NCBI RefSeq assembly: GCF_000950575.1
Contig: NZ_CP011005.1
Location: forward strand, 1,984,001 to 2,048,000
Direction: 5' to 3'
From: Psychromicrobium lacuslunae
GTDB taxonomy: Bacteria > Actinomycetota > Actinomycetes > Actinomycetales > Micrococcaceae
DNA: 64,000 nt
This document shows positions 1 to 8,101 of the stretch, piece after piece; the first letter of the stretch is position 1; each line of letters begins with the position of its first letter. The notes beneath the pieces are model-generated. The model was not told the DNA's origin, made no database searches, and worked only from the letters and a program-made list of their open reading frames with translations. The translations under genes were made by a program, and so were the position numbers.

Positions 1-26
1 TCTAACTTTCATGATTTTTTGCTCCT

Positions 27-1088
27 TCAGTTACTGACGTTCAAACCAAACGGGTCGTTGAAATATTCCGCTTTTCGGCGACTCTCAGCCGGGCTGAGTT
101 GCGCTTTTTCGAGCAGTCCTTGCACCTCGGATTCGACGATTTCAGCCGCTCTGCCGGTGAGCGCTAGCACGCTGGCGGGCTGCTCACCGCCGGCCAGCCA
201 ATCGCCGGTGCTCTCTAGCCAAAGCCGCGGCCCGATGCCTTGCATGGCGATTCGTTGAGCGGGCGCCGAGGCCATCCAGATCCGACCCCTGAGCCAACAG
301 CTGCCGGCCGCCAGGGTTGGTAAGGCGAGCCGGAAACGGTCCGGATGCAGTGGACGTTGCAGCTCGACCCGCACAGTGCGGAAGGCTCCACCGCCCCGTC
401 TGCTTGCCACCCGCACCTCCCCCGGCGACTGCCTACGCATTACCTCATGGGCATCGAAACAACCGGGTCGTAATTCATCGGCAGAACTGGCGAGGGTGGC
501 GTGCGGGGCAAGTTCGCTGAGCAGTTCCAGCCCGACCGGCTGATTCGGATCCGCGAATTGACTCAGCGATCGGCTAAGCGATGACGAGGTCAGCACGGTG
601 TCCGCCTGAGCGAGTGCCGCCACCATGAACTCCCCGGAGGTACGTTGGTCCCTGGGCGACCCGGTGATGCCTAGCTCGGAAAGTTCACGGCGGTCCCAGA
701 GCTGGTCTTCCAGCTCGGCCGGATCGAGCGCCAGAACCGCGTTATCAATGCTGAATTCCTCATCAAGTTGAGCATAAAGAGCCTCCATCACCAGGTCCGG
801 CTCCACCCCGGGTGGCAACGCCAGTACGGCGTGTGGCACCCCTTCGTGAATCAATCGACGCACGGTGGGCACCACATCAAGTCGGACCGTGCACGAAAGG
901 CAGCCGTGTTCCAGCTCGCTGCTCGACCGCTCGGTGAGCTTCCCACCCCGATAAATCCGGCGTAGCACAGTAGCTTCCTGAATCAGGTCATGGACCACCA
1001 CAACCGAATCTAGGTGCGTGCCGGAAAGCAGTTCAGCGGCGAATTGTCGGCATTGGGGATCGAGCGAAGCCAGCAAGGAAAGATGCAT
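27..1088 (-). CDS. COG0523 (CobW-like) protein lacking the GTPase P-loop, probably Zur-regulated
   Basis: 353 aa. The COG0523 family contains zinc-related metallochaperone GTPases. This protein keeps the family's metal-site region as GCLSCTVR at residues 62-69 (Cys63 and Cys66) and a CobW C-terminal-like region at about residues 230-335. The N-terminus, where a canonical member carries GxxGxGKT, reads MHLSLLASLDPQC, so nucleotide binding by the usual P-loop is not expected. A perfect Zur-box-like palindrome lies 12-34 nt upstream of the ATG, so expression should rise when zinc is low. A known parallel is Mrf of mycobacteria, a Zur-regulated CobW-like protein that helps ribosome hibernation under zinc starvation; equating this gene with Mrf is inference. 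The family call is fairly secure and the function is open. Confidence 0.75.
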   Translation of the reverse strand: MHLSLLASLDPQCRQFAAELLSGTHLDSVVVVHDLIQEATVLRRIYRGGKLTERSSSELEHGCLSCTVRLDVVPTVRRLIHEGVPHAVLALPPGVEPDLVMEALYAQLDEEFSIDNAVLALDPAELEDQLWDRRELSELGITGSPRDQRTSGEFMVAALAQADTVLTSSSLSRSLSQFADPNQPVGLELLSELAPHATLASSADELRPGCFDAHEVMRRQSPGEVRVASRRGGGAFRTVRVELQRPLHPDRFRLALPTLAAGSCWLRGRIWMASAPAQRIAMQGIGPRLWLESTGDWLAGGEQPASVLALTGRAAEIVESEVQGLLEKAQLSPAESRRKAEYFNDPFGLNVSN

Positions 1089-1099
1089 ATCCTCTAAGT

Positions 1100-1122
1100 T
1101 ATATGAGAATGATTCTCATATA
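1100..1122. promoter_or_regulatory. Zur/Fur-family operator, perfect 11-1-11 palindrome
   Basis: The core TATGAGAATGATTCTCATA (1102-1120) matches the actinobacterial Zur pattern TGANAATGATTNTCA, and the symmetry continues to 1100-1122. It sits directly before the start codon of the COG0523 gene on the minus strand, where a bound repressor would block transcription. It is also about 100 bp upstream of the glutamate-cysteine ligase gene on the plus strand. Zur is preferred over Fur because of the neighbour's family. Confidence 0.85.
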
Positions 1123-1222
1123 CAAATTAATGGCCGTAACCGTGCACGTCACAAAGTGATAGCTGTCTTAGACTTAGACGTTCCTGTACTACTCAGTAAC
1201 GCACGTCTGAAGGGGGCGAACC

Positions 1223-2374
1223 ATGGATATCCACTTCGGCGAATCCGCCCAGTCGACATTAGGAGTTGAATGGGAACTCGCCCTGATCGATGCCGCGAGC
1301 GGCGAGCTGACCCCTCAGGCCGATGCGCTACTCGGGGTGATCAATCAAGAGCATCCCGAACTGCAGGCTGATGAAGAGCACCCGCACATTAAGCGCGAAT
1401 TGCTGTTGAACACGCTCGAGTTGGTCACCGGAGTCTGCGGCAGCGTGGCCGAAGCCAAAGAGGACCTCAATCGCTCACTGAGCACGGTGCGCGAGGCTGG
1501 TGAACGCTTCGGTGTGGAGTTAATGTGTTCCGGCACCCATCCTTTCAGCCAATCCCGCTCCCAACCGGTGACCGACAAAGAACGTTACGCCAAGCTGATC
1601 GATCGCACCCAGTGGTGGGGCTCGCAAATGGTGATTTACGGTGTGCACGTGCATGTTGGTTTGGATTCCAAGTTCAAGGCACTGCCGGTCCTTGACGGCC
1701 TAGTGAATTATTTTCCACATTTTCAAGCGCTCTCCGCCTCCTCACCATTCTGGAACGGCGAGGATACCGGCTATGCCTCCCAACGTGCATTGCTGTTCCA
1801 GCAGCTGCCCACCGCCGGGCTGCCCTTCCAGTTCGATGACTGGCGCGGCTATGAGCACTACGTCGAAGACATGATGACCACCGGGGTGATCGACCAGCTC
1901 TCGGAGATCCGCTGGGATATTCGCCCGGTGCCGGCCCTTGGCACCATCGAAATGCGGGTCTGCGATGGACTTGCCACCCTGGAGGAGGTCGGCGCCATTG
2001 CGGCACTCACCCAATGCTTAGTGCAATCCTTCTCCGATACCCTCGATAACGGCGGCTCAATCCCGACTATGCCGCCATGGCATGTCCAGGAGAATAAATG
2101 GCGAGCCGCGCGCTACGGCTTGGACGCCATTATCATCCTTGATGCCCAGTCGAATGAGCGGCTGGTCACCGACGATCTAATCGAGTTGCTGAACAAACTA
2201 GAACCGGTGGCCAAACGATTGGACTGCGCTAGCGAGCTGGCCGATGTAGAACGCATTATTCGACGCGGCGCCGGCTACCAGCGTCAGCGGCAGGTTGCGG
2301 CCGCGCATCAGGGTGAGTTGAGGCCCGTGGTGGATGATTTAGTCAGCTTGCTGCGAAGCGGTTATCAGGACTAG
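1223..2374 (+). CDS. Glutamate-cysteine ligase family protein (YbdK-type carboxylate-amine ligase)
   Basis: 383 aa, usual for the GCS2/YbdK family, whose members join glutamate to cysteine or another amine using ATP. Family features are the N-terminal LGVEWELALID (residues 13-23), HIKRELLLNTLELVTG with the conserved acidic and basic residues, and VHVHVGLD in the centre. The ATG is preceded by a G-rich Shine-Dalgarno (GAAGGGGG). It is transcribed away from the Zur-box gene and has no operon partner on its strand. Actinobacteria use mycothiol rather than glutathione, so the physiological product is uncertain; weak gamma-glutamylcysteine synthesis or another amide ligation are both possible. Confidence 0.85.
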   Translation: MDIHFGESAQSTLGVEWELALIDAASGELTPQADALLGVINQEHPELQADEEHPHIKRELLLNTLELVTGVCGSVAEAKEDLNRSLSTVREAGERFGVELMCSGTHPFSQSRSQPVTDKERYAKLIDRTQWWGSQMVIYGVHVHVGLDSKFKALPVLDGLVNYFPHFQALSASSPFWNGEDTGYASQRALLFQQLPTAGLPFQFDDWRGYEHYVEDMMTTGVIDQLSEIRWDIRPVPALGTIEMRVCDGLATLEEVGAIAALTQCLVQSFSDTLDNGGSIPTMPPWHVQENKWRAARYGLDAIIILDAQSNERLVTDDLIELLNKLEPVAKRLDCASELADVERIIRRGAGYQRQRQVAAAHQGELRPVVDDLVSLLRSGYQD

Positions 2375-2386
2375 TCAGGCACAGCT

Positions 2387-3475
2387 TTACTGTCCGAGCA
2401 GGATGGTGCTGACCGGCAGCGAAGAGTCCGGCGCGAAATCAATCCCGCTGGGGGCAGCGCCGGCGGCTACCAATTGGGACCCCAACGCAGCCACCATGGC
2501 ACCGTTGTCCGTACAGAGCGAAATGGCTGGCACTAGAAGCTTGATTCCGGCGCGCTCGGTTCGTTCGGCCAGCAGCTCCCGAAGCCGCGAATTAGCGGCC
2601 ACCCCGCCGCCCAGCAGCAGGGTGTCCAGCCCTTGCTCTTGGCAAGCCAACACGGCCTTTGCGGTAATCACGTCGAGCACCGCTTCCTGGAAGGAAGCAG
2701 CGATATCCGCGGTCGGCACCGGTTCCCCCGCTGCCTCCAGCTGCTCTACTTTGCGCACAACGGCTGTCTTCAAACCGGAAAACGAGAAATCATACCGGTG
2801 TGGGCCGGGCGCTTCGGCGCTTCCCAGGTACTTCGGTGCGGTAAGCGCTCGGGGGAATTTCACTGCCGCACGGTCACCTGTTTTGGCCAGCCGATCAATC
2901 GCGGGACCGCCCGGATAGTTCAGCCCGAGAATCCTGGCGATTTTGTCGAAAGCTTCGCCGGCCGCGTCATCAATGGTGGCACCGAGCAGCTCGACATTGT
3001 CCGTCAGGCTACGCACCCGCAATATCTCGGTATGCCCACCCGAGACCAGCAACGCCCCTAGGCGTTCCGGGAGCTGTTCCCCCGCTGAGATGCCCAGACT
3101 GGAATCCAACAACGCCACCCCGACATGCGCCACCAGATGGTTGATCGCATAAAGCGGCTTGCCGGTCGCAATTGAGAGCGCCTTCGCGGCACACACCCCG
3201 ACCATCAACGCCCCGGCTAGCCCAGGGCCGGCGGTCACCGCGATCGCCTCGATCTCCTCAAGGCTCACCTCCGCGGTTTCGAGTGCTTCGTTCAGGGTCG
3301 GAACAATGGTTTCCAGATGCGCCCTAGAAGCAATTTCAGGGATCACGCCGCCAAACCGCACGTGCTCCTGCATTGACGAGGACACTGTATTCGCCAGCAA
3401 AGTAGTGCCACGCACAATGCCAACACCGGTTTCATCGCAGGAGGACTCAATGCCCAAAATGAGTGGTTCGTTCAC
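2387..3475 (-). CDS. tsaD: tRNA N6-adenosine threonylcarbamoyltransferase TsaD
   Basis: 362 aa, the usual length. TsaD transfers the threonylcarbamoyl group to A37 of ANN-decoding tRNAs, working with TsaB and TsaE. The N-terminal [10 protein letters not shown], the metal-binding HLVAH (His113, His117) and the GPGL segment (about 83-86) place it firmly in the ASKHA/Kae1 family; [14 protein letters not shown] near the C-terminus is also typical. The start is GTG and overlaps the rimI stop by 4 nt (GTGA), showing translational coupling. It is the last gene of tsaB-rimI-tsaD. Confidence 0.97.
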   Translation of the reverse strand: MNEPLILGIESSCDETGVGIVRGTTLLANTVSSSMQEHVRFGGVIPEIASRAHLETIVPTLNEALETAEVSLEEIEAIAVTAGPGLAGALMVGVCAAKALSIATGKPLYAINHLVAHVGVALLDSSLGISAGEQLPERLGALLVSGGHTEILRVRSLTDNVELLGATIDDAAGEAFDKIARILGLNYPGGPAIDRLAKTGDRAAVKFPRALTAPKYLGSAEAPGPHRYDFSFSGLKTAVVRKVEQLEAAGEPVPTADIAASFQEAVLDVITAKAVLACQEQGLDTLLLGGGVAANSRLRELLAERTERAGIKLLVPAISLCTDNGAMVAALGSQLVAAGAAPSGIDFAPDSSLPVSTILLGQ

Positions 3476-3942
3476 TGCGCGTCCTCCTGAGAGAGCAGCG
3501 AAAGCTGCATAACCAGCGCATCAACGCCGCCCCGGTAATAGCGCGGCCGAGTGTGGATGTGCTGGAAGCCGAAACGTCGGTACAGCTGCTGTGCACGTGG
3601 GTTGTCCTGGCGGACCTCCAGTAGCAGGTCAATCGCGCCGCCTCGTTTAGCCTCATCGATCAAAGCGGTTAACAATTCGCTGCCGATCCCCTGGCCTTCA
3701 CGGTCAGAACGCACCCCGATGGTCTGTACATCAGCAGTGGGCGGCACGCACATTAGCCCCGCGTAGCCAATTAACTCCTCGTCCAGTTCGACCACTAAGT
3801 AGTAGCGGCTGGGCTGAGCGAGTTCGTCAACGAAGGCTTGACGGGGCCAGGCGTCCTCCGGGAAAAGCTCATCCTCCAGCGCGCTGACCGCATCGATATC
3901 TTCCGCCGTCATTCGACGGATAGTGGCTGAAAGCTGGTTCAT
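3472..3942 (-). CDS. rimI: Ribosomal protein S18 alanine N-acetyltransferase RimI
   Basis: 156 aa single GNAT domain. The acetyl-CoA binding motif [11 protein letters not shown] (residues 81-91) and a C-terminal [13 protein letters not shown] segment are both diagnostic. RimI acetylates the N-terminal Ala of ribosomal protein S18. It lies between tsaB and tsaD, the standard bacterial arrangement, with 4-nt overlaps on both sides, so the three are one transcription and translation unit. Confidence 0.93.
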   Translation of the reverse strand: MNQLSATIRRMTAEDIDAVSALEDELFPEDAWPRQAFVDELAQPSRYYLVVELDEELIGYAGLMCVPPTADVQTIGVRSDREGQGIGSELLTALIDEAKRGGAIDLLLEVRQDNPRAQQLYRRFGFQHIHTRPRYYRGGVDALVMQLSLLSQEDAQ

Positions 3943-4607
3943 AGTGCTCGCTTTCGCGGCCCGGGTACCTGCGCATCGGACTCGCGCAGGTATAACGGTG
4001 TGCTCTCGAGCAAAGCTTCTCCTTTGGCAAGTGCCGCCGCGGCGAACAAGCCCAGGGCAGCGGCTGTCGGCTGAGCCTCTTGGAATTCTGGCACCGCTCG
4101 CTCGCCGAGCATCTCGGCATAAAGACCCGCCCCATAGCCAAAGACCGGCAGCTCGGCGGGCAGCTCCGTCACCGGACCCACCTGGGGGCCCTCCAGCAGT
4201 TCGCCGTCAGCGGCGTAACGGGCCCAGTAAACTTCCTTGCGGCGCGCATCGGTGGCGATGATAAACGGCGAGACGGCGCGCTCAGCTCGCTCAAAGCTGA
4301 GCAGCACATCCCAAGCCAGGGCGTCCAGACTGATCACCCCGTGTAACGGAATCTGCCAGACATAAGCCAGCGTGCGCGCAGTGGCAATGCCGGAACGCAA
4401 GCCAGTGAAGGGGCCAGGCCCAACTCCGACCGCAATCGCTTCGGGCTTACCGCCAGGAGGAAGAGCGGAGAGCAGCTTCTCAATCCCCGAGGCGAGCACT
4501 TCGGCATGGCTGCGGGTATCTTCGGTCGCAAAACTGTCCAGCAGCACGCCGTCTTGGATCAGCGCGGCGCTGGCAATCGCCGAGGTGTCGATGGCAAGCA
4601 AAAGCAC
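3939..4607 (-). CDS. tsaB: tRNA threonylcarbamoyladenosine biosynthesis protein TsaB
   Basis: 222 aa. TsaB is the inactive Kae1-like partner that forms the t6A complex with TsaD and TsaE. It has the N-terminal LLLAIDTSA and the conserved GVGPGPFTGLRSG (61-73). The start is GTG; only 9 nt separate it from the stop codon of the upstream tetR gene and no strong Shine-Dalgarno is visible. It overlaps rimI by 4 nt. In many actinobacteria tsaE sits directly upstream; here an unrelated tetR/reductase pair lies between them. Confidence 0.94.
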   Translation of the reverse strand: MLLLAIDTSAIASAALIQDGVLLDSFATEDTRSHAEVLASGIEKLLSALPPGGKPEAIAVGVGPGPFTGLRSGIATARTLAYVWQIPLHGVISLDALAWDVLLSFERAERAVSPFIIATDARRKEVYWARYAADGELLEGPQVGPVTELPAELPVFGYGAGLYAEMLGERAVPEFQEAQPTAAALGLFAAAALAKGEALLESTPLYLRESDAQVPGPRKRAL

Positions 4608-4616
4608 CGTCTAAGC

Positions 4617-5318
4617 CTAGTTGATTTTGCTGGCGAAGCCGATCAGCAGGCAGTTAATGGCAAAATCGAACTGCTGCTGCCGTTCACCGAGAAAATACTC
4701 GTTGGCCTCGCCAGTAAGCGGCGTGCTTTCTGTGCTGATCCGCTCACCTCTACGTTGCACACTATATGCCTCGGCGTAGTCATCTCGGTGCTGCTCCTCG
4801 ATGACGAATCCGATCACGAAGTTATAGACGGTCTGCATTGACCAGATCGCATGCTGCAAGCTAAAGCCGGCAGCCTTCAGTATTCGCAAAGGTTCTTCCT
4901 GCCCTGCCAACAAGGAATCGTCGGTGAGCCGGGTGCCGGACACCAGCTTGGCGCCATCGCGGAAGGCGAGCAGTCGGCTACGGGTCTGCTGAGCCATCGC
5001 CCACAGTAGCTGCCGCCAACCGAGACCTCCTGGGGCAGTACCTTCGCCACCAGAAGACTCCGCATCTCCCGCCGCGACCTGGCTAGCGCCTTCATCGACG
5101 ACTACAGCAATTGGCTGCGTCAGCAATTCACGCATAATTTCGGTTGCCATCAGATCGGCCAACGAACCCATGTCGGGTACGTGGTAATAGAGCGCCCCGG
5201 CCTGGACCTGGAGTCGCTGCGCCAACGCCCGCGCGGTAATCCCGTCCAGCCCGGACTCCGCGAGAATCGCAAAGGCTTCGGCGACAATGCGTTCGCTACT
5301 CAAACTAGGTTTGGCCAT
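4617..5318 (-). CDS. TetR family transcriptional regulator
   Basis: 233 aa. Residues about 8-55 form the TetR helix-turn-helix (ITARALAQRLQVQAGALYYHV); the rest resembles a TetR_C ligand-binding domain. It is divergent from the MDR reductase gene, with two identical inverted operator sites between them, so it very likely represses both that gene and itself. Its stop codon lies 9 nt before tsaB, so tsaB-rimI-tsaD may be co-transcribed with it. An acidic Gly/Ser-rich loop (about residues 75-95) looks like a flexible insertion. The ligand is unknown. Confidence 0.9.
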   Translation of the reverse strand: MAKPSLSSERIVAEAFAILAESGLDGITARALAQRLQVQAGALYYHVPDMGSLADLMATEIMRELLTQPIAVVVDEGASQVAAGDAESSGGEGTAPGGLGWRQLLWAMAQQTRSRLLAFRDGAKLVSGTRLTDDSLLAGQEEPLRILKAAGFSLQHAIWSMQTVYNFVIGFVIEEQHRDDYAEAYSVQRRGERISTESTPLTGEANEYFLGERQQQFDFAINCLLIGFASKIN

Positions 5319-5343
5319 CTACCCCACGACTTAATGTTGACAT

Positions 5344-5358
5344 TTGAACATTGTTCAA
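5344..5358. promoter_or_regulatory. TetR operator site 1
   Basis: TTGAACATTGTTCAA, a 7-1-7 palindrome with centre at 5351. It is the exact reverse complement of site 2, so the two are the same operator in opposite orientation. It lies 26-40 nt upstream of the tetR start codon. Confidence 0.85.
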
Positions 5359-5377
5359 TAAGACTATCAGAACAAGT

Positions 5378-5392
5378 TTGAACAATGTTCAA
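5378..5392. promoter_or_regulatory. TetR operator site 2
   Basis: TTGAACAATGTTCAA, centre at 5385, 34 bp from the centre of site 1 (about three helical turns). It lies just upstream of the GGAGG Shine-Dalgarno of the reductase gene, so a bound regulator would block that promoter. Confidence 0.85.
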
Positions 5393-5406
5393 TTGGAGGT
5401 TGAATA

Positions 5407-6363
5407 ATGAAAGCAGCAGTAGTCACCGAATATGGTCAGCCACCCCGCTACGCCGACTTCGACGATCCGGGCGAACGGGAGGGCTATCAGCTAGTCACCA
5501 TGCTCGCAGCCGGCGTTCATCAAATTGTCCGCTCCTTGGCCAGCGGGAATCATTATGGTTCCGGCGACGAGTTGCCCATAATTCCCGGCGTTGACGGCGT
5601 TGCGAGGCTCGCCGATGGAAGCCGAGCCTATGTTGGTGGCGCTCCCGATCCTTACGGCACTTTGGCCGAGTACACCATTGTTCCGCAGGGCTTCTCGATC
5701 CCGGTTCCTGAGGCCCTAGACTCAGCCACCGCAGCCGGCATTCTGAACCCGGCAATGTCTTCGTGGATGCCAATCTCGGGCGCTGGCGGTCTTGAACCAG
5801 GTGAAACGATATTGGTAGTTGGTGCCACCGGCACTTCAGGCCGATTGGCGGTGCAATTAGCAAAGGCCCGCGGCGCCGGTCGGGTGATCGCCGCTGGTCG
5901 GAATGCGGCAGTACTGGAGCAATTACCCGAGTTGGGCGCCGACGTGGTGGTTGATCTTAGCCAGGATCGAGATCAAACCATCGCCGCACTGCGGGATGCC
6001 GCTGGCGACGGCATCAATCTGGTGTTGGACTATGTCTGGGGCCCGGTCGCCGAAACAGTCTTAGAATCCTTGAGACGCAGCAGCCTCCCTCGGCAAGCTG
6101 GCCTGGTGCGGTACTGTCAGATTGGCGCCTTGGCAGGCCGAAACATCTCCTTAGATGCGGCATTGTTGCGCAGTTCGAACATACAGATCTCGGGCAGTGG
6201 AGCCGGCAGCATTGACCCCGCCGCACTGCTCAGGGAGTTACCCAAGCTACTGGAATTGGCGACCAACGGCGTCATCAATATCGACGTCAAACAAATACCG
6301 CTGTCCTCAATTTCTCAGGAGTGGGATTCCCCGGAACGGCTAGTTGTGCTGCCCCAGAGCTAA
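5407..6363 (+). CDS. MDR-superfamily quinone/alkenal oxidoreductase
   Basis: 318 aa, zinc-independent medium-chain dehydrogenase/reductase. The cofactor motif VVGATGTSGRLAVQLAKARG has its glycines at residues 139-145 (GATGTSG), typical of NADPH-dependent quinone or enone reductases. No structural-zinc cysteine cluster is present. The ATG is preceded by GGAGG at 7 nt spacing. With the divergent tetR gene it forms a likely self-contained response module for an electrophilic or redox-active compound. It faces the tsaE gene tail to tail, with a 29-bp gap. Confidence 0.88.
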   Translation: MKAAVVTEYGQPPRYADFDDPGEREGYQLVTMLAAGVHQIVRSLASGNHYGSGDELPIIPGVDGVARLADGSRAYVGGAPDPYGTLAEYTIVPQGFSIPVPEALDSATAAGILNPAMSSWMPISGAGGLEPGETILVVGATGTSGRLAVQLAKARGAGRVIAAGRNAAVLEQLPELGADVVVDLSQDRDQTIAALRDAAGDGINLVLDYVWGPVAETVLESLRRSSLPRQAGLVRYCQIGALAGRNISLDAALLRSSNIQISGSGAGSIDPAALLRELPKLLELATNGVINIDVKQIPLSSISQEWDSPERLVVLPQS

Positions 6364-6392
6364 GCTCTCGCCGCGTGCCGTCAAAGTAACGG

Positions 6393-6896
6393 CTACTCCG
6401 AGCCGCTGCCAAGACTATCTAGCTCAGTCCTTGCCCAGCGCGGGCCCACCGCCGTCAGTTCAAGGACCCGAGGTTCAGAGTCCTCGTCCTCCCCTTCAGC
6501 TCCGGGAGCTTCACTGGGCCGTTCCAACCGGATCAGTAGGTAGGAATCGCTGAGGTGCTCCACCCGTTCCTCGCCCCACTCAACCACGGTGATCGACGAG
6601 TCAAGAGTGTTCTCCAGGTCAATATCGTCGATCTCCGCGGCTGAACCCAACCGATAAGCGTCCACGTGCACCAGATCGGGCCCGCCGACCAGAGACGGGT
6701 GGATCCTGACCAGCACAAAGGTTGGCGAGATGATGCCGGGCCGCACCCCGAGCGCGGCACCTAAAGCCTGGGTGAAGGTAGTTTTCCCGGCTCCCAGCTC
6801 GCCGGACAGAATCAGAAGATCCCCGGCTCTCAGCAGCCCTGCCAGCCGCGCGGCAAAGTCATTGGTGGCGGCGAGGTCGGCAAGCGAAACTCTCAT
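6393..6896 (-). CDS. tsaE: tRNA threonylcarbamoyladenosine biosynthesis ATPase TsaE
   Basis: 167 aa. The Walker A motif GELGAGKT (32-39) and the segment leading to VHVDAYRL, where the conserved Asp lies, identify TsaE, the ATPase that resets the TsaB-TsaD complex. It overlaps alr by 4 nt. The C-terminus (about 140-167) is an acidic, variable tail. Its normal partner tsaB is 1.8 kb away, beyond the inserted tetR/reductase pair. Confidence 0.95.
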   Translation of the reverse strand: MRVSLADLAATNDFAARLAGLLRAGDLLILSGELGAGKTTFTQALGAALGVRPGIISPTFVLVRIHPSLVGGPDLVHVDAYRLGSAAEIDDIDLENTLDSSITVVEWGEERVEHLSDSYLLIRLERPSEAPGAEGEDEDSEPRVLELTAVGPRWARTELDSLGSGSE

Positions 6897-8059
6897 TCGG
6901 CGCCCTGCTGAGAAGACTGCTCGGGCGGCGTCTCGTTCAAGTACACTCGCTGCACGCTCGGCGCGATTCGAGTCACCACTTCATAGTTAATGGTGCCGGC
7001 CGCTGCCGCCCATAGGTCAACCGAGGGATCCCCGTTCTCGGCTGCCCCGAAAAGCACCGCTTCCTCACCCAAGAGGGTCTCTCCGGTTGGCAATTGAGCG
7101 CCCAAGTCCACCACCATCTGGTCCATCGCGATCCGACCCACCACCGAATACACCTGATCGGCAATCCGCACTGGACCTCCGGTGGCGACTCGGGGCACCC
7201 CATCGCCATAACCGAGCGGAATCAAGGCCAAAGTGCTCGGCTGCGGGGTCCGATAGTTCAAGCCATAGGAGACGCCTTGACCGGCAGGCACCCGCTTGCA
7301 GTGCGCCACAAAAGTCTTCAGGGTCATCGCCGGTCGCAACCCTAGTTCTTCGGAAGTCTGCCCCTGGAACGGCGAGAGACCATAAATCCCCACCCCGGCG
7401 CGCACCAAATCAAAGTGAGTGTCTGGACGGGAGAAAATTGCCGGTGTGTTCGCCAGGTGCCGAACTTCGGCGTCGACCCCGGCATCCTCGGCGAGCGCCA
7501 CTGCCTCCCGGAATCGTTCCAGTTGCAGATCGGTTTCATCCCGTTGCGGCTCGTCTGCCACCGCTAGGTGTGAAAACAGCCCGACCACTCTAAGCAATCC
7601 TTCGTCTTGATATTCCAGGGCTTCACCGACGAGTGAGTCCCATAATTCCACCGGGCTGCCATTGCGCCCCAGGCCGGTGTCGATTTTCAAATGCACCCGA
7701 GCGGGTCGCTGACATTCTCGGGCAGCGGCGACAATGTGATCGAGCTCCCAGCCGGAGACGCCAAGGTCAATACCGGCTTCTACTGCGGCGGCAAAGTCAG
7801 TATGCGGCGTGTGCAGCCAGGCCAGCAAAGGCACTTCTACTCCCGCGCTACGCAAGGTCAGCGCCTCGGAGACCCGGGCCACCCCAATCCAGCTGGCACC
7901 CGCCTCTACGGCAGCCTTGGCAACCGGGACCATACCGTGACCATAGCCATCGGCCTTCACCACAGCCATCAGCTGGGCGGGAGAGACGATCTCCGAAATT
8001 CGCCGCACATTGTGCCGAATGGCTTCGAGGTCAACCTGAGCTTGGCGTTCGGAAGTCAT
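6893..8059 (-). CDS. alr: Alanine racemase
   Basis: 388 aa. It makes D-alanine for peptidoglycan using PLP. The PLP lysine is Lys35 in AVVKADGYGHG; the C-terminal half has the catalytic tyrosine region VSYGLNYRT and LIPLGYGDGVPR. The N-terminal TIM-barrel and C-terminal beta domain are both complete. It overlaps tsaE by 4 nt, the common alr-tsaE arrangement in Micrococcaceae. ATG start. Confidence 0.97.
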   Translation of the reverse strand: MTSERQAQVDLEAIRHNVRRISEIVSPAQLMAVVKADGYGHGMVPVAKAAVEAGASWIGVARVSEALTLRSAGVEVPLLAWLHTPHTDFAAAVEAGIDLGVSGWELDHIVAAARECQRPARVHLKIDTGLGRNGSPVELWDSLVGEALEYQDEGLLRVVGLFSHLAVADEPQRDETDLQLERFREAVALAEDAGVDAEVRHLANTPAIFSRPDTHFDLVRAGVGIYGLSPFQGQTSEELGLRPAMTLKTFVAHCKRVPAGQGVSYGLNYRTPQPSTLALIPLGYGDGVPRVATGGPVRIADQVYSVVGRIAMDQMVVDLGAQLPTGETLLGEEAVLFGAAENGDPSVDLWAAAAGTINYEVVTRIAPSVQRVYLNETPPEQSSQQGAE

Positions 8060-8101
8060 GATTCGATTCTATTTCACGGTGCGACGCTGACCTTGCTGCA
8101 G

